Shown one piece after another: positions 34,943 to 42,953 of a stretch of 64,000 bases of DNA (the stretch's first letter is position 1; every line of letters begins with the position of its first letter). The notes under the pieces are model-generated. The model was not told where the DNA came from, ran no database searches, and saw nothing but the letters and a program-made list of their open reading frames with translations. Origin of the DNA: an uncultured SAR86 cluster bacterium (lineage in GTDB: Bacteria; Pseudomonadota; Gammaproteobacteria; Magnimaribacterales; D2472); the NCBI GenBank assembly GCA_902602185.1, contig CACKPV010000003.1, positions 1 through 64,000 on the forward strand. Direction: 5' to 3'. Both the position numbers and the translations under genes were made by a program.

Positions 34943-35242
34943 TTGTTTAAAATATTCAGAGTACAAGGTAACAGCATGCTACCTAGTTTTAGACCAAATG
35001 ACCTTGTTCTATGCTTAAAACTCAAAAAATATAGGATGGGCTCTGTTGTCATAGTAAAAAATAGTGATCATGGACCAATACTTAAAAGAATCAAGGGTAT
35101 AACAGATAGTAGGTTAGAAATATCATCGGAAAATAAAGAATATTCCTCAGAAACAACAAAAATAACTTATGATTTAGATGATGTTATTGGAAAAGTTTTA
35201 TTCAACATATCAAAATTAAACTTTTTTAATTTTAAGCTTTGA
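34943..35242 (+). CDS. sodX: SodX, NiSOD maturation peptidase (S24/S26 type)
   Basis: Signal-peptidase-like serine protease expected to cut the SodN leader so nickel can bind. The nucleophile region is QGNSMLPSFRPND and the general-base lysine lies in GPILKRIKG. Length is 99 residues. The start is TTG, 13 bases after sodN, giving the usual MFKIFRVQG N-terminus. Its last 27 bases overlap the convergent CorB-like gene. Confidence 0.88.
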   Translation: MFKIFRVQGNSMLPSFRPNDLVLCLKLKKYRMGSVVIVKNSDHGPILKRIKGITDSRLEISSENKEYSSETTKITYDLDDVIGKVLFNISKLNFFNFKL

Positions 35243-36481
35243 AATTGAATTATTATCTATTTGCATTATTTCAAATTGATAGTTGCTAATTTCAATACAT
35301 AATTTTGATGAAGGAATATCATCAATTTCATTTGAAATTAAACCATTTAAAGTTTTTGAATCTTCCTCAGGTAAGTTCCAACTCATGAAATTATTTAAAT
35401 CTCTAATTTTGGAGTTCCCATCTGAAATTACTGACCCATCATTCTGAATCTCAAATTCTTTATTTAATTCATCAATGTCATGACTAAACTTTCCAGCTAT
35501 TTCTAAGAAAATATCCTCCACACTTATCAATCCTTCAATTTCACCATACTCATCCACAACTAGAGCTAAATTTTCATCATCATTTTGAAATTCCCGAAGT
35601 TGTTGTGTAAGACTGGTTGTGACTGCAGCAAAATATACCTCCTGTAAGCATTTCTCAAAGTCTGGACTAGATGAAAAATCTTCTTCTAAGATATCAATGA
35701 AATTATGGGCATTTTTGATATCAAGCATCCCAAAACAATTTTCAAGATTGTCCTCATATACAGGAAGCATTGAATAGGATGATTTTTCAATGATTTGCTT
35801 AATCTCATCAATTGAGTCTTTTGTATTGATTCCAACTATATCTGAGAGAGGAACCATCATATCCTCAACAGTTAATTGATCCATATCTAAGATTGAACTG
35901 AGCATAGATTTAAAATCCGAGGATATTTGAGTATTTTTGTCTTCTAAAAGTGTTTTAAGCTCATCAACATTTAAGTTATCTGATTCTTTAGATTTTTTTA
36001 TGTCTACTTTAAGAAGATTTAGTATTCGAGAACTAAATTGGTTAATTATATAAATGAACGGATTGAGAATTCTTGAAAATTTGTCCAATAGCCAAGAAGA
36101 TTTTGATGCAAATTCTTCCGGATAAGCAGATGCAGTAGTTTTTGGTGTAATTTCTGAAAAAATTAAAATAATTATTGTTAGCAGTACTGATCCAAGCAAA
36201 ACTCTACCCTCGAAGAAATTTATCATGATTATAGTCACAATGGCAGACGCAAGAATATTTGCAAAATTATTTCCAACAAGAATCACTGACAATAAGTTAT
36301 CTGGCCTAGATAGCAATTCAAGAGCGCGTTTCGAACTATTACTTCCTTTTTTAACTTTATTTCTAAGTTTTATCTTATTTGAAGCCATCATTCCAGTTTC
36401 TGATCCTGAAAAAAATGCAGAAAGAATCAAAAGAAATATCAAAGAAATAGCTAATAGTATAAGAGAGGGTTCTTCTGGCAT
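35216..36481 (-). CDS. corB: CNNM/CBS-domain membrane protein (CorB/YfjD-like)
   Basis: Membrane protein with an N-terminal DUF21/CNNM transmembrane domain (FFSGSETGMMASNKIKLRN), two CBS domains (MVPLSDIVGI to VEDIFLEIAG) and a C-terminal CorC-HlyC-like domain. The family is linked to Mg2+/Co2+ transport or resistance. Length is 421 residues. It is the second gene of a minus-strand pair after ypjD, as in many gammaproteobacteria. Confidence 0.88.
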   Translation of the reverse strand: MPEEPSLILLAISLIFLLILSAFFSGSETGMMASNKIKLRNKVKKGSNSSKRALELLSRPDNLLSVILVGNNFANILASAIVTIIMINFFEGRVLLGSVLLTIIILIFSEITPKTTASAYPEEFASKSSWLLDKFSRILNPFIYIINQFSSRILNLLKVDIKKSKESDNLNVDELKTLLEDKNTQISSDFKSMLSSILDMDQLTVEDMMVPLSDIVGINTKDSIDEIKQIIEKSSYSMLPVYEDNLENCFGMLDIKNAHNFIDILEEDFSSSPDFEKCLQEVYFAAVTTSLTQQLREFQNDDENLALVVDEYGEIEGLISVEDIFLEIAGKFSHDIDELNKEFEIQNDGSVISDGNSKIRDLNNFMSWNLPEEDSKTLNGLISNEIDDIPSSKLCIEISNYQFEIMQIDNNSISKLKIKKV

Positions 36482-36490
36482 TAAATGAGA

Positions 36491-37090
36491 CTAAACGTTA
36501 ACTGCAAAGGCAATAAGAATAAAGATTATAGATACCAAACTATACCTAACTATATATTTTGTTTTGAGATTGTAAAAGCGCATACCAATAAAGGCTGCAG
36601 TATAAGTCACCCAAGCAAGTATTGTAAATATTATTTTTATTATTAAGTAATCAGCATTCTTTAGATCTAAGAAAAATCCCGATGCTAATCCAACTGAAAG
36701 CATAAAAAGGCTAAGGCCAATAAGCCAAAAAACAGTTTTATACCTTGTCTCAATTGGTATTTGATCATTTTTAGGAGGACTAAGAGATTTAGTCATTCTA
36801 ATTTTTCTTGTTAAAAGCAATATTTCCAAAAAAGACATAACTAAAACAAGAATAGCAAGACTTGAAAAGAATACATGAAGCCTTAATGCATCTTGACTAG
36901 TGAAATTTTCATCAGGCAGAATACCCCAATATTTATTACTTGTTGAGGCTACATCAGGAATTAAAATAGAAAAAAGAATAATTGAAATAGTTGAAGCAAT
37001 TAGAGCTGAAGACTTATTACGAATGAAAAATCTTAAAACTATAAATAAACTTATACTTAAACCAAGTGAAATAGGAAAGGAAGAAATCAT
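36491..37090 (-). CDS. ypjD: YpjD/CcsA-like inner membrane protein, short form
   Basis: Cytochrome c assembly-like (CcsA fold) membrane protein of unclear role. The C-terminal two thirds align with YpjD: RLHVFFSSLAILVLVMSF, then IIFTILAWVTYTAAF. At 199 residues it is roughly 60 shorter than E. coli YpjD, apparently lacking the first helices, and I see no upstream extension. Usually ffh lies between it and rpsP; here it does not. Confidence 0.75.
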   Translation of the reverse strand: MISSFPISLGLSISLFIVLRFFIRNKSSALIASTISIILFSILIPDVASTSNKYWGILPDENFTSQDALRLHVFFSSLAILVLVMSFLEILLLTRKIRMTKSLSPPKNDQIPIETRYKTVFWLIGLSLFMLSVGLASGFFLDLKNADYLIIKIIFTILAWVTYTAAFIGMRFYNLKTKYIVRYSLVSIIFILIAFAVNV

Positions 37091-37171
37091 TTAAAGAAAT
37101 TATACTTTTTTACTACCAAAATCTTCAAGGTTAACCTAAAATACACCAACTAAATTTACAAGTTATTACTT

Positions 37172-37837
37172 ATGGTTATTATTAGACTTTCAAGAAGTGG
37201 TGCAAAAAAGAACCCTTACTATTTTATTACTGTGGCTGATTCAAGAAAACCAAGAGATGGTGCTTTTATTGAAAGACTAGGCTTTTACAATCCTCTGGCT
37301 CAAGGTCAAGAAGAAGTTCTTAGGATTGATCATAAAAAAATTGATGAATGGATCGCAAAGGGAGCACAACTGAGTGATAGGGTAAAAAAACTTTTAAAAG
37401 ATTCAAAGCTTTCCCCTGAAGACTTAGAAAAAAGAAAGGCTAAGAAAAAAGAGAAAGCAGATGCAAAAAAAGCAGCAATTTTAGCTAAACAGCAAGAAGA
37501 GCTTAAAGCAGAAGCAGAGGAAGAAACTCCAGCAGAGGAAGAACCTGCAGCAGAAGCAGCAGAAGAATCTCCAGCAGAGGAAGAAACTCCAGCAGAGGAA
37601 CCTCCAGCAGAGGAAGAACCTGCAGCAGAAGCAGCAGAAGAACCTGCAGCAGAAGCAGCAGAAGAACCTCCAGCAGAGGAAGAAACTCCAGCAGAGGAAG
37701 AACCTGCAGCAGAAGCAGCAGAAGAACCTCCAGCAGAGGAAGAAACTCCTGCAGAGGAAGAAGAGGTTAATGAAATTTCTTCAGAAGAAGATTCAAAATC
37801 AGGTACGGATACTGAATCATCACCAAGTGATAAATAA
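37172..37837 (+). CDS. rpsP: Ribosomal protein S16 with long acidic repeat tail
   Basis: Small-subunit protein S16. Residues 1-82 are a normal S16 ([33 protein letters not shown]). Then a basic helix ([18 protein letters not shown]) leads into about 110 residues made of Pro-Ala-Glu repeats such as [19 protein letters not shown], ending in a Ser/Asp-rich tail. The total of 221 residues is over twice the normal length. Heads rpsP-rimM-trmD-rplS. Confidence 0.95.
   Translation: MVIIRLSRSGAKKNPYYFITVADSRKPRDGAFIERLGFYNPLAQGQEEVLRIDHKKIDEWIAKGAQLSDRVKKLLKDSKLSPEDLEKRKAKKKEKADAKKAAILAKQQEELKAEAEEETPAEEEPAAEAAEESPAEEETPAEEPPAEEEPAAEAAEEPAAEAAEEPPAEEETPAEEEPAAEAAEEPPAEEETPAEEEEVNEISSEEDSKSGTDTESSPSDK
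37520..37766 (+). repeat. Imperfect ~60-base tandem repeat inside rpsP
   Basis: In-frame repeats built on a 20-residue unit ([20 protein letters not shown]), with three main copies plus partial ones. The copies are near-identical at DNA level (ccagcagaggaagaaactcc recurs), which suggests recent slippage or unequal exchange. Length is a multiple of three throughout, so the frame is kept. Confidence 0.92.
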
Positions 37838-38363
37838 AATTATTAAAGAATCCGATCTTATCTGTATAGCATCAATTGGAAAACCAAAAGGTTTAAATGG
37901 AGAGTTTTTTATAAACTCCTTTTGTTTTCCTCAAGAAAACATTCAAAAATATAATATTTTTTACATGGAAAATAATGTTGCATCATATTTCCAAATGGAT
38001 TACATAAAGCAACAAAATTCAAAATTTGTTGCTAAATTTAAAGGTATAAATAATAAGGATGAAATTAAAATTCATACTAATACTAAACTTTTTATAGTCA
38101 AAGATTTACTTCCATCTCTTTCTTCCAAAGAAATTTATTGGCATGAACTTAAAGGCATGACTGTCATAAATAAAAAAAATGAAATTTTGGGAAAAGTATC
38201 TGAAATTAAAAATTTTTCAGCTGATAAAGCTGGAGACATTCTAATAATCAAACCATCCTTGGATTCTATTGATAAGAATTTGAGAAATATTCCTTTTTCA
38301 TCAAAATTTAAGATCAATAAAGTAAATAAAGAAATTTTTGTTGATTGGGATAAAGATTGGTAG
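37827..38363 (+). CDS. rimM: Ribosome maturation factor RimM
   Basis: Binds S19 and assists 30S head maturation. [16 protein letters not shown] is the RimM N-terminal signature, and the PRC-barrel half contains [11 protein letters not shown] and ends FVDWDKDW. The ORF track begins at 37770 inside rpsP, but the GTG at 37827 gives the normal start and overlaps the rpsP stop by 11 bases. About 178 residues. Confidence 0.9.
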   Translation: MINKIIKESDLICIASIGKPKGLNGEFFINSFCFPQENIQKYNIFYMENNVASYFQMDYIKQQNSKFVAKFKGINNKDEIKIHTNTKLFIVKDLLPSLSSKEIYWHELKGMTVINKKNEILGKVSEIKNFSADKAGDILIIKPSLDSIDKNLRNIPFSSKFKINKVNKEIFVDWDKDW

Positions 38364-38368
38364 CTCCA

Positions 38369-39094
38369 ATGAGATTTAATGTAATTACAATATTTCCCGA
38401 AATTTTTGATTCTCTAAAATATGGAGTTATTAGCAATGGATTTAAAAAAAATATTACTTCAATCAATTTATTTAATCCAAGAGAGCATGTGGAGACTGAA
38501 TATGGATCTATTGATGATTCACCATATGGTGGTGGAGAGGGCATGGTAATGATGCCTGAGCCTCTAAGTAAAACAATTGAGTCTATTCCAAATGTAGGTT
38601 TTAGGATCTTATTATCTCCTCAAGGAAAAATAATTGATAACAACCTTATTAAAAACCTTGCTAAAAAATCAACTTTAACTTTAATTTGTGGAAGATATGA
38701 AGGGATAGATGAGAGATTTATAGATTCTTACGTAGATTTAGAAGTTTCAGTTGGTGATTATATTTTAAGTGGTGGAGAATTTGGGGCACTATGCATTATT
38801 GATGCAATTTCAAGAATTATTCCAGGTGTTTTAGGGAATCCTGACTCTATTAAAAATGATTCCTTTGAATCAAAGTTATTGAAAGGACCTATCTATACAA
38901 GACCTAAAAAATTTCATGATAAAAATGTACCAGAAGTTCTTTTGAGTGGAAATCACAAAGAAATTGAAGACTGGAGACTCTATCAATCTTTAAAAAGAAC
39001 CTTACAAAGGAGACCTGATCTGCTTGATGATGTAAAATTATCAAAAAAAGCAAAAAAAGTCTTGGAAGATTTGCGTTCTAAGCTTATCCTATAG
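38369..39094 (+). CDS. trmD: tRNA (guanine-37-N1)-methyltransferase TrmD
   Basis: SPOUT-class methyltransferase. [12 protein letters not shown] is the family start, [13 protein letters not shown] and [14 protein letters not shown] are signatures, and [11 protein letters not shown] forms the knot. The ATG at 38369 matches other TrmD proteins better than the ORF-track TTG at 38357. Length is 241 residues. Confidence 0.96.
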   Translation: MRFNVITIFPEIFDSLKYGVISNGFKKNITSINLFNPREHVETEYGSIDDSPYGGGEGMVMMPEPLSKTIESIPNVGFRILLSPQGKIIDNNLIKNLAKKSTLTLICGRYEGIDERFIDSYVDLEVSVGDYILSGGEFGALCIIDAISRIIPGVLGNPDSIKNDSFESKLLKGPIYTRPKKFHDKNVPEVLLSGNHKEIEDWRLYQSLKRTLQRRPDLLDDVKLSKKAKKVLEDLRSKLIL

Positions 39095-39111
39095 CACTTT
39101 TAGAGACTAAA

Positions 39112-40086
39112 ATGATAGATGACAATAAAAAAAATAAACCAAGTTTTTTTTCAAGGCTGTTTGGTACATCAGACAAAAAGAATGAAAGTATAGATGTTAA
39201 GGCAGAGGAGTCTAAAAAGGAATCTTCTTTAACCAAAGATATACCTACAAAATCAACAGTTTCTAAGATGAAAAAGGCTGATATAGTTGAATTAGCCAAA
39301 TCACATGGTCTTGAATTAGACATTAAATTAACAAAAGCACTCCTTTTAGAGGCATGGGTGAAACATTTTGAGGAGATTGACTCCACTCCATCAAAGAAAT
39401 CTCCTGAAGAAGAGTCATTATTAAATGAAACTCCAGTAGAAGGCGAAGCAGAAGAAGCAGTTGAAGAAACTACCATAGAAGCAGTTAAGGAAACTCCAAC
39501 AGAGGAAGAACCTCCAACAGAAGGAGTAGAGGTAGCAGCTGAAGAAGAGACACCAATAGAAGAAGAATCAGCAGCAGAAGTAGTAGATGAAGCAGCAGCT
39601 GAAGAAGATATCTCCTCAGAGCAAGAACTAGCTTCTGAAGAAGATACTGTTATAGAAGAATCTGCAGATAGTTCAAATGTTGATAATCAAACAGATACAG
39701 AATTGCAAAATGAACCTCCTTCTGATGTTGAGCACTCAGGATCTACAATTGTTGAAAATTTTGAAAAAAAGCAACTAAACAATTCTGTTCCTAGTTTTAG
39801 ACCTGGAGATACACTTGTGGTATCTGTCAAAGTAAAAGATGGTCAAAGAACAAGACTCCAAAACTTTGAGGGTGTTGTTATGTCTATTAAAAAAAGAGGT
39901 CTTAATTCTTCATTTATTGTTAGAAAAATTTCCAGTGGTATTGGAGTGGAAAGAACGTTTCAATTACATAGCCCTCTGATTGACTCAATAACTGTTAAAA
40001 GAAAAGGCGATGTTAGAAAAGCTAAACTTTTCTACTTAAGAGATAGATCTGGAAAATCTGCAAGAATTAAAGAAAGACTCGACTAA
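39112..40086 (+). CDS. rplS: Ribosomal protein L19 with ~210-residue N-terminal extension
   Basis: From V226 ([12 protein letters not shown]) to the end there are 99 residues, the same count as in E. coli L19, with [13 protein letters not shown] and RIKERLD intact. Before that lie three parts: a Lys-rich aromatic start ([10 protein letters not shown], residues 9-18), a Rho_N/SAP-like helical motif ([18 protein letters not shown], about residues 52-69), and a Glu-rich region with EEETPIEEE and [17 protein letters not shown]. No ATG or GTG start lies next to the core; an in-frame TTG occurs about 20 codons before it. Confidence 0.92.
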   Translation: MIDDNKKNKPSFFSRLFGTSDKKNESIDVKAEESKKESSLTKDIPTKSTVSKMKKADIVELAKSHGLELDIKLTKALLLEAWVKHFEEIDSTPSKKSPEEESLLNETPVEGEAEEAVEETTIEAVKETPTEEEPPTEGVEVAAEEETPIEEESAAEVVDEAAAEEDISSEQELASEEDTVIEESADSSNVDNQTDTELQNEPPSDVEHSGSTIVENFEKKQLNNSVPSFRPGDTLVVSVKVKDGQRTRLQNFEGVVMSIKKRGLNSSFIVRKISSGIGVERTFQLHSPLIDSITVKRKGDVRKAKLFYLRDRSGKSARIKERLD

Positions 40087-40087
40087 G

Positions 40088-40990
40088 ATGAAAAATAATC
40101 TTAAGAAGGATAAAAATGTTATTTCCTTCTTAAACTCATTGCTCTTTGAAAAAAATTTGTCGAGACATACAATTTCTGCTTATGAGTCTGACCTTTATCA
40201 GTTTCTAAATTGGTCAATAAAGAATCATGGTGTTTCTTATAAAACAATTAAGAAAGTTCATCTAAATAATTTTATTAAATACTTATCATTTTTGAATTTA
40301 AAAAGTTCAACTATCAATAGAAAGATTTCCTCTTTAAAAGCGTTTTTTTTATTTTTAGTAAAGAAAAAAATAATTATTCAAAATCCACTTACTGATCAGG
40401 TATTGCCAAAAATGGAAGCATCACTTCCAAAATCTATTTCCGAACAAGAAGTCGATCAACTTCTCAATAGCCCTGACTTATCAAGTTTTACAGGTTTAAG
40501 AGATAAGGCAATGCTTGAATTATTATATGCAACAGGAATTAGAATTTCTGAACTGGTTAATATTGAATTCCCAGATATTGATATGGATCGGATGGTAATA
40601 AAAGTATTTGGGAAAGGATCCAAAGAAAGGCTTGTACCTTTCAATGAGACTGCACATTCCTCTTTAGTTTTTTATCTTCAGGAAAGACAAAAGAACAAAA
40701 AGTTTTCTGCAATTAAAAAATTTTTTGTTAATGGAAGAGATGCGGGCATAACAAGACAAGGACTTTGGCATAGAATTAAATTTTATCTTAAAAAGATAGA
40801 TTTAAGTTATGATGTATCCCCTCATACTCTGAGACATGCTTTTGCCACTCATTTACTTAACAGAGGTGCAGATTTGCGATCTGTTCAGATTTTGCTTGGG
40901 CACAGTGACTTATCAACCACCCAAATATATACTCATATTGCTAAACAAAGATTGGGTGAGTTGATTAAAAAACATCATCCTAGGGGTTAA
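40088..40990 (+). CDS. xerD: Site-specific tyrosine recombinase XerD
   Basis: Resolves chromosome dimers at dif together with XerC. Catalytic residues: Arg in ATGIRISEL, His-x-x-Arg in HTLRHAFATHLL, the GHSDLSTTQIYTH stretch with the nucleophile tyrosine. The C-terminal KKHHPRG is typical of XerD rather than XerC. Length is 300 residues. One base after rplS; dsbC follows as in E. coli-type order. Confidence 0.92.
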   Translation: MKNNLKKDKNVISFLNSLLFEKNLSRHTISAYESDLYQFLNWSIKNHGVSYKTIKKVHLNNFIKYLSFLNLKSSTINRKISSLKAFFLFLVKKKIIIQNPLTDQVLPKMEASLPKSISEQEVDQLLNSPDLSSFTGLRDKAMLELLYATGIRISELVNIEFPDIDMDRMVIKVFGKGSKERLVPFNETAHSSLVFYLQERQKNKKFSAIKKFFVNGRDAGITRQGLWHRIKFYLKKIDLSYDVSPHTLRHAFATHLLNRGADLRSVQILLGHSDLSTTQIYTHIAKQRLGELIKKHHPRG

Positions 40991-40992
40991 TT

Positions 40993-41703
40993 ATGAAAAA
41001 TTTATTTCTTGTGTTTGCTTTCATTACTTTCGACATATTTGCTGAAAAAGATGATATGCAAGACCTTACAAATAAGATAAATCTAATCTTACCTGATGGA
41101 ATTAAAGTCCAGGACATCTCTTTTTCAGATGAGAGGAATTTATATGTTATAAATGTTGGAGATATTCAACCTATTTATATGCTTCCAGATGGAGAACATG
41201 TCATATTGGGTGATATTTTTAATATTTCTGAGGGTGAAGCTCAAAGCACAACTGAAAAAGACAAAGATATTTTTCGAAAGAATAAATTAATTACATCAAA
41301 TTTAGAAACTATTGATTTTTTGGCAAAAAAAGAAAAATACTCTTTGACTGTTTTCACTGATGTTGACTGTGGTTTCTGTCGAAAGTTTCATAATGAAATT
41401 GATCAATATAATAATCTAGGTATTTCTATAAAATATCTTGCATTTCCAAGGGCAGGAATTGATTCTGAATCATATACAAAAATGGTTTCTGCCTGGTGCT
41501 CTGATCAAGCTGATTTATCGATTACATTACTTAAAGATAATAAGTCAATCCCCTCAAACTCTTGCGAAAACTCAGTCGCTGAACAGTTTGAATTAGGAAG
41601 AACATTAGGGATTACTGGTACACCAGCATTAATTACTCAATCAGGAAAATTACTTCCTGGATATGTACCTGCCCAAGAATTATTGATGCTACTACAAAAG
41701 TAA
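40993..41703 (+). CDS. dsbC: Periplasmic disulfide isomerase DsbC
   Basis: Rearranges wrong disulfides in the periplasm. A signal peptide is present (LFLVFAFITFDIFA), followed by the dimerisation domain and a thioredoxin fold with CGFC and cis-Pro TGTPALI. Length is 236 residues. It lies between xerD and hom, a common gammaproteobacterial order. Confidence 0.93.
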   Translation: MKNLFLVFAFITFDIFAEKDDMQDLTNKINLILPDGIKVQDISFSDERNLYVINVGDIQPIYMLPDGEHVILGDIFNISEGEAQSTTEKDKDIFRKNKLITSNLETIDFLAKKEKYSLTVFTDVDCGFCRKFHNEIDQYNNLGISIKYLAFPRAGIDSESYTKMVSAWCSDQADLSITLLKDNKSIPSNSCENSVAEQFELGRTLGITGTPALITQSGKLLPGYVPAQELLMLLQK

Positions 41704-41704
41704 A

Positions 41705-42952
41705 ATGAAGAAATTAAAGATTGGAATTTGTGGTTGGGGAACCGTAGCAACTGCTCTATATAAATGTATAGAAACTAATTCTGAATATATACAACAAAAA
41801 GAGAATTTAGATATTGAAGTGGTGGTCATTGGAGCAAGAAGAGATAATCCAGATTGCGATCCAAAAGGTACAAATGTTGAAAGAGATATTTACAATGTTT
41901 TAAATCATGATATTGATGTTCTAATTGAATTAATTGGTGGCATATCCGATGCGAAAAAATTAATTTCTGCTGCTATGGAAAAAGGTATTCATGTTGTAAC
42001 TGCTAACAAAGCAGTTATTTTTAGTCACGGTGATGAGCTAAGATCTATTGCAGCAAATAAAAAAGTTCATCTATTATTTGAGGCATCGGTCTGTGCTGGA
42101 ACACCAATTATTGATTTACTTGAGAATCATCTTTCTGGTAATAAAATCTCATCAGTTAAAGGAATGCTGAATGGCACCACAAACTTCATTTTATCCGAGA
42201 TGGAGGAAGGAAAGAGTTTTGATTCCAGTTTGGATTTTGCCAAACGAAGTGGTTATGCTGAAGCTGACCCATCATTTGATATTGACGGGATTGATGCAGC
42301 TCATAAAATAGCTATACTCTCAAGTCTAGTTTTTAATACTCCTTTACCACCATCAGATTTTTTTATTGAAGGAATAACAAATATCAATTCCGAGGTTGTT
42401 CATGCTGCTGAGTCAATTGGATTCTCTATCAAGCATATCGCATCTGCTTCCAAGGAAAATGGAAATGTATTTATCAGGTCTAATCCAGCTTTGGTTAAAA
42501 AAGACTCATATTTTTCAAATCTAAAAAATGTAAGAAATGGATTGGAGGTTGAAACTGAGATGATTGGATCTCTGAATTTATCTGGTTCAGGTGCAGGTGG
42601 TAATGCTACAGCAGCTGGAGTGATTGCAGATTTATTAAGAATTTCGCGAGAAAAACCTCGGCACTTCTTCTCTAATAAATTACCAAAATTAAAAGAAAAA
42701 TCTATTCAAGATATGGATTTTTGTTTTTTCTTTCTTTTGTCCTGCAAAAAACATTCAGATACAACCAAGCTACTCTCAAAGATTCAGGAGTTAGATTTCG
42801 ATCTTGAAAATCTTACACTAAGAAATTTTGATTCAAAACATCAGATTTACTTTACAACATCCAAAATCAACATGATTAAGCAAATTGAATTAGAGTCAAC
42901 CTTAAAAAATCTTGGATTTCAGATCACAAATATTATGAGAATAGAAACTTAA
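41705..42952 (+). CDS. hom: Homoserine dehydrogenase
   Basis: Makes homoserine from aspartate semialdehyde for threonine and methionine. The nucleotide-binding start is ICGWGTVATAL, followed by VTANKAV, KGMLNGTTNFIL and YAEADPSFDIDGIDAAHK. A C-terminal ACT-like regulatory domain of about 90 residues is present. Monofunctional (no aspartokinase part). One base before thrC. Confidence 0.95.
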   Translation: MKKLKIGICGWGTVATALYKCIETNSEYIQQKENLDIEVVVIGARRDNPDCDPKGTNVERDIYNVLNHDIDVLIELIGGISDAKKLISAAMEKGIHVVTANKAVIFSHGDELRSIAANKKVHLLFEASVCAGTPIIDLLENHLSGNKISSVKGMLNGTTNFILSEMEEGKSFDSSLDFAKRSGYAEADPSFDIDGIDAAHKIAILSSLVFNTPLPPSDFFIEGITNINSEVVHAAESIGFSIKHIASASKENGNVFIRSNPALVKKDSYFSNLKNVRNGLEVETEMIGSLNLSGSGAGGNATAAGVIADLLRISREKPRHFFSNKLPKLKEKSIQDMDFCFFFLLSCKKHSDTTKLLSKIQELDFDLENLTLRNFDSKHQIYFTTSKINMIKQIELESTLKNLGFQITNIMRIET

Positions 42953-42953
42953 T

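Noticed and set aside
37520-37766. CRISPR-like array
   Set aside because: Repeats are contiguous, in frame and translate to Pro-Ala-Glu units of S16; there are no spacers.
37770-37826. N-terminal extension of rimM
   Set aside because: This stretch is the rpsP 3' end read in another frame; the RimM domain starts at the GTG at 37827.
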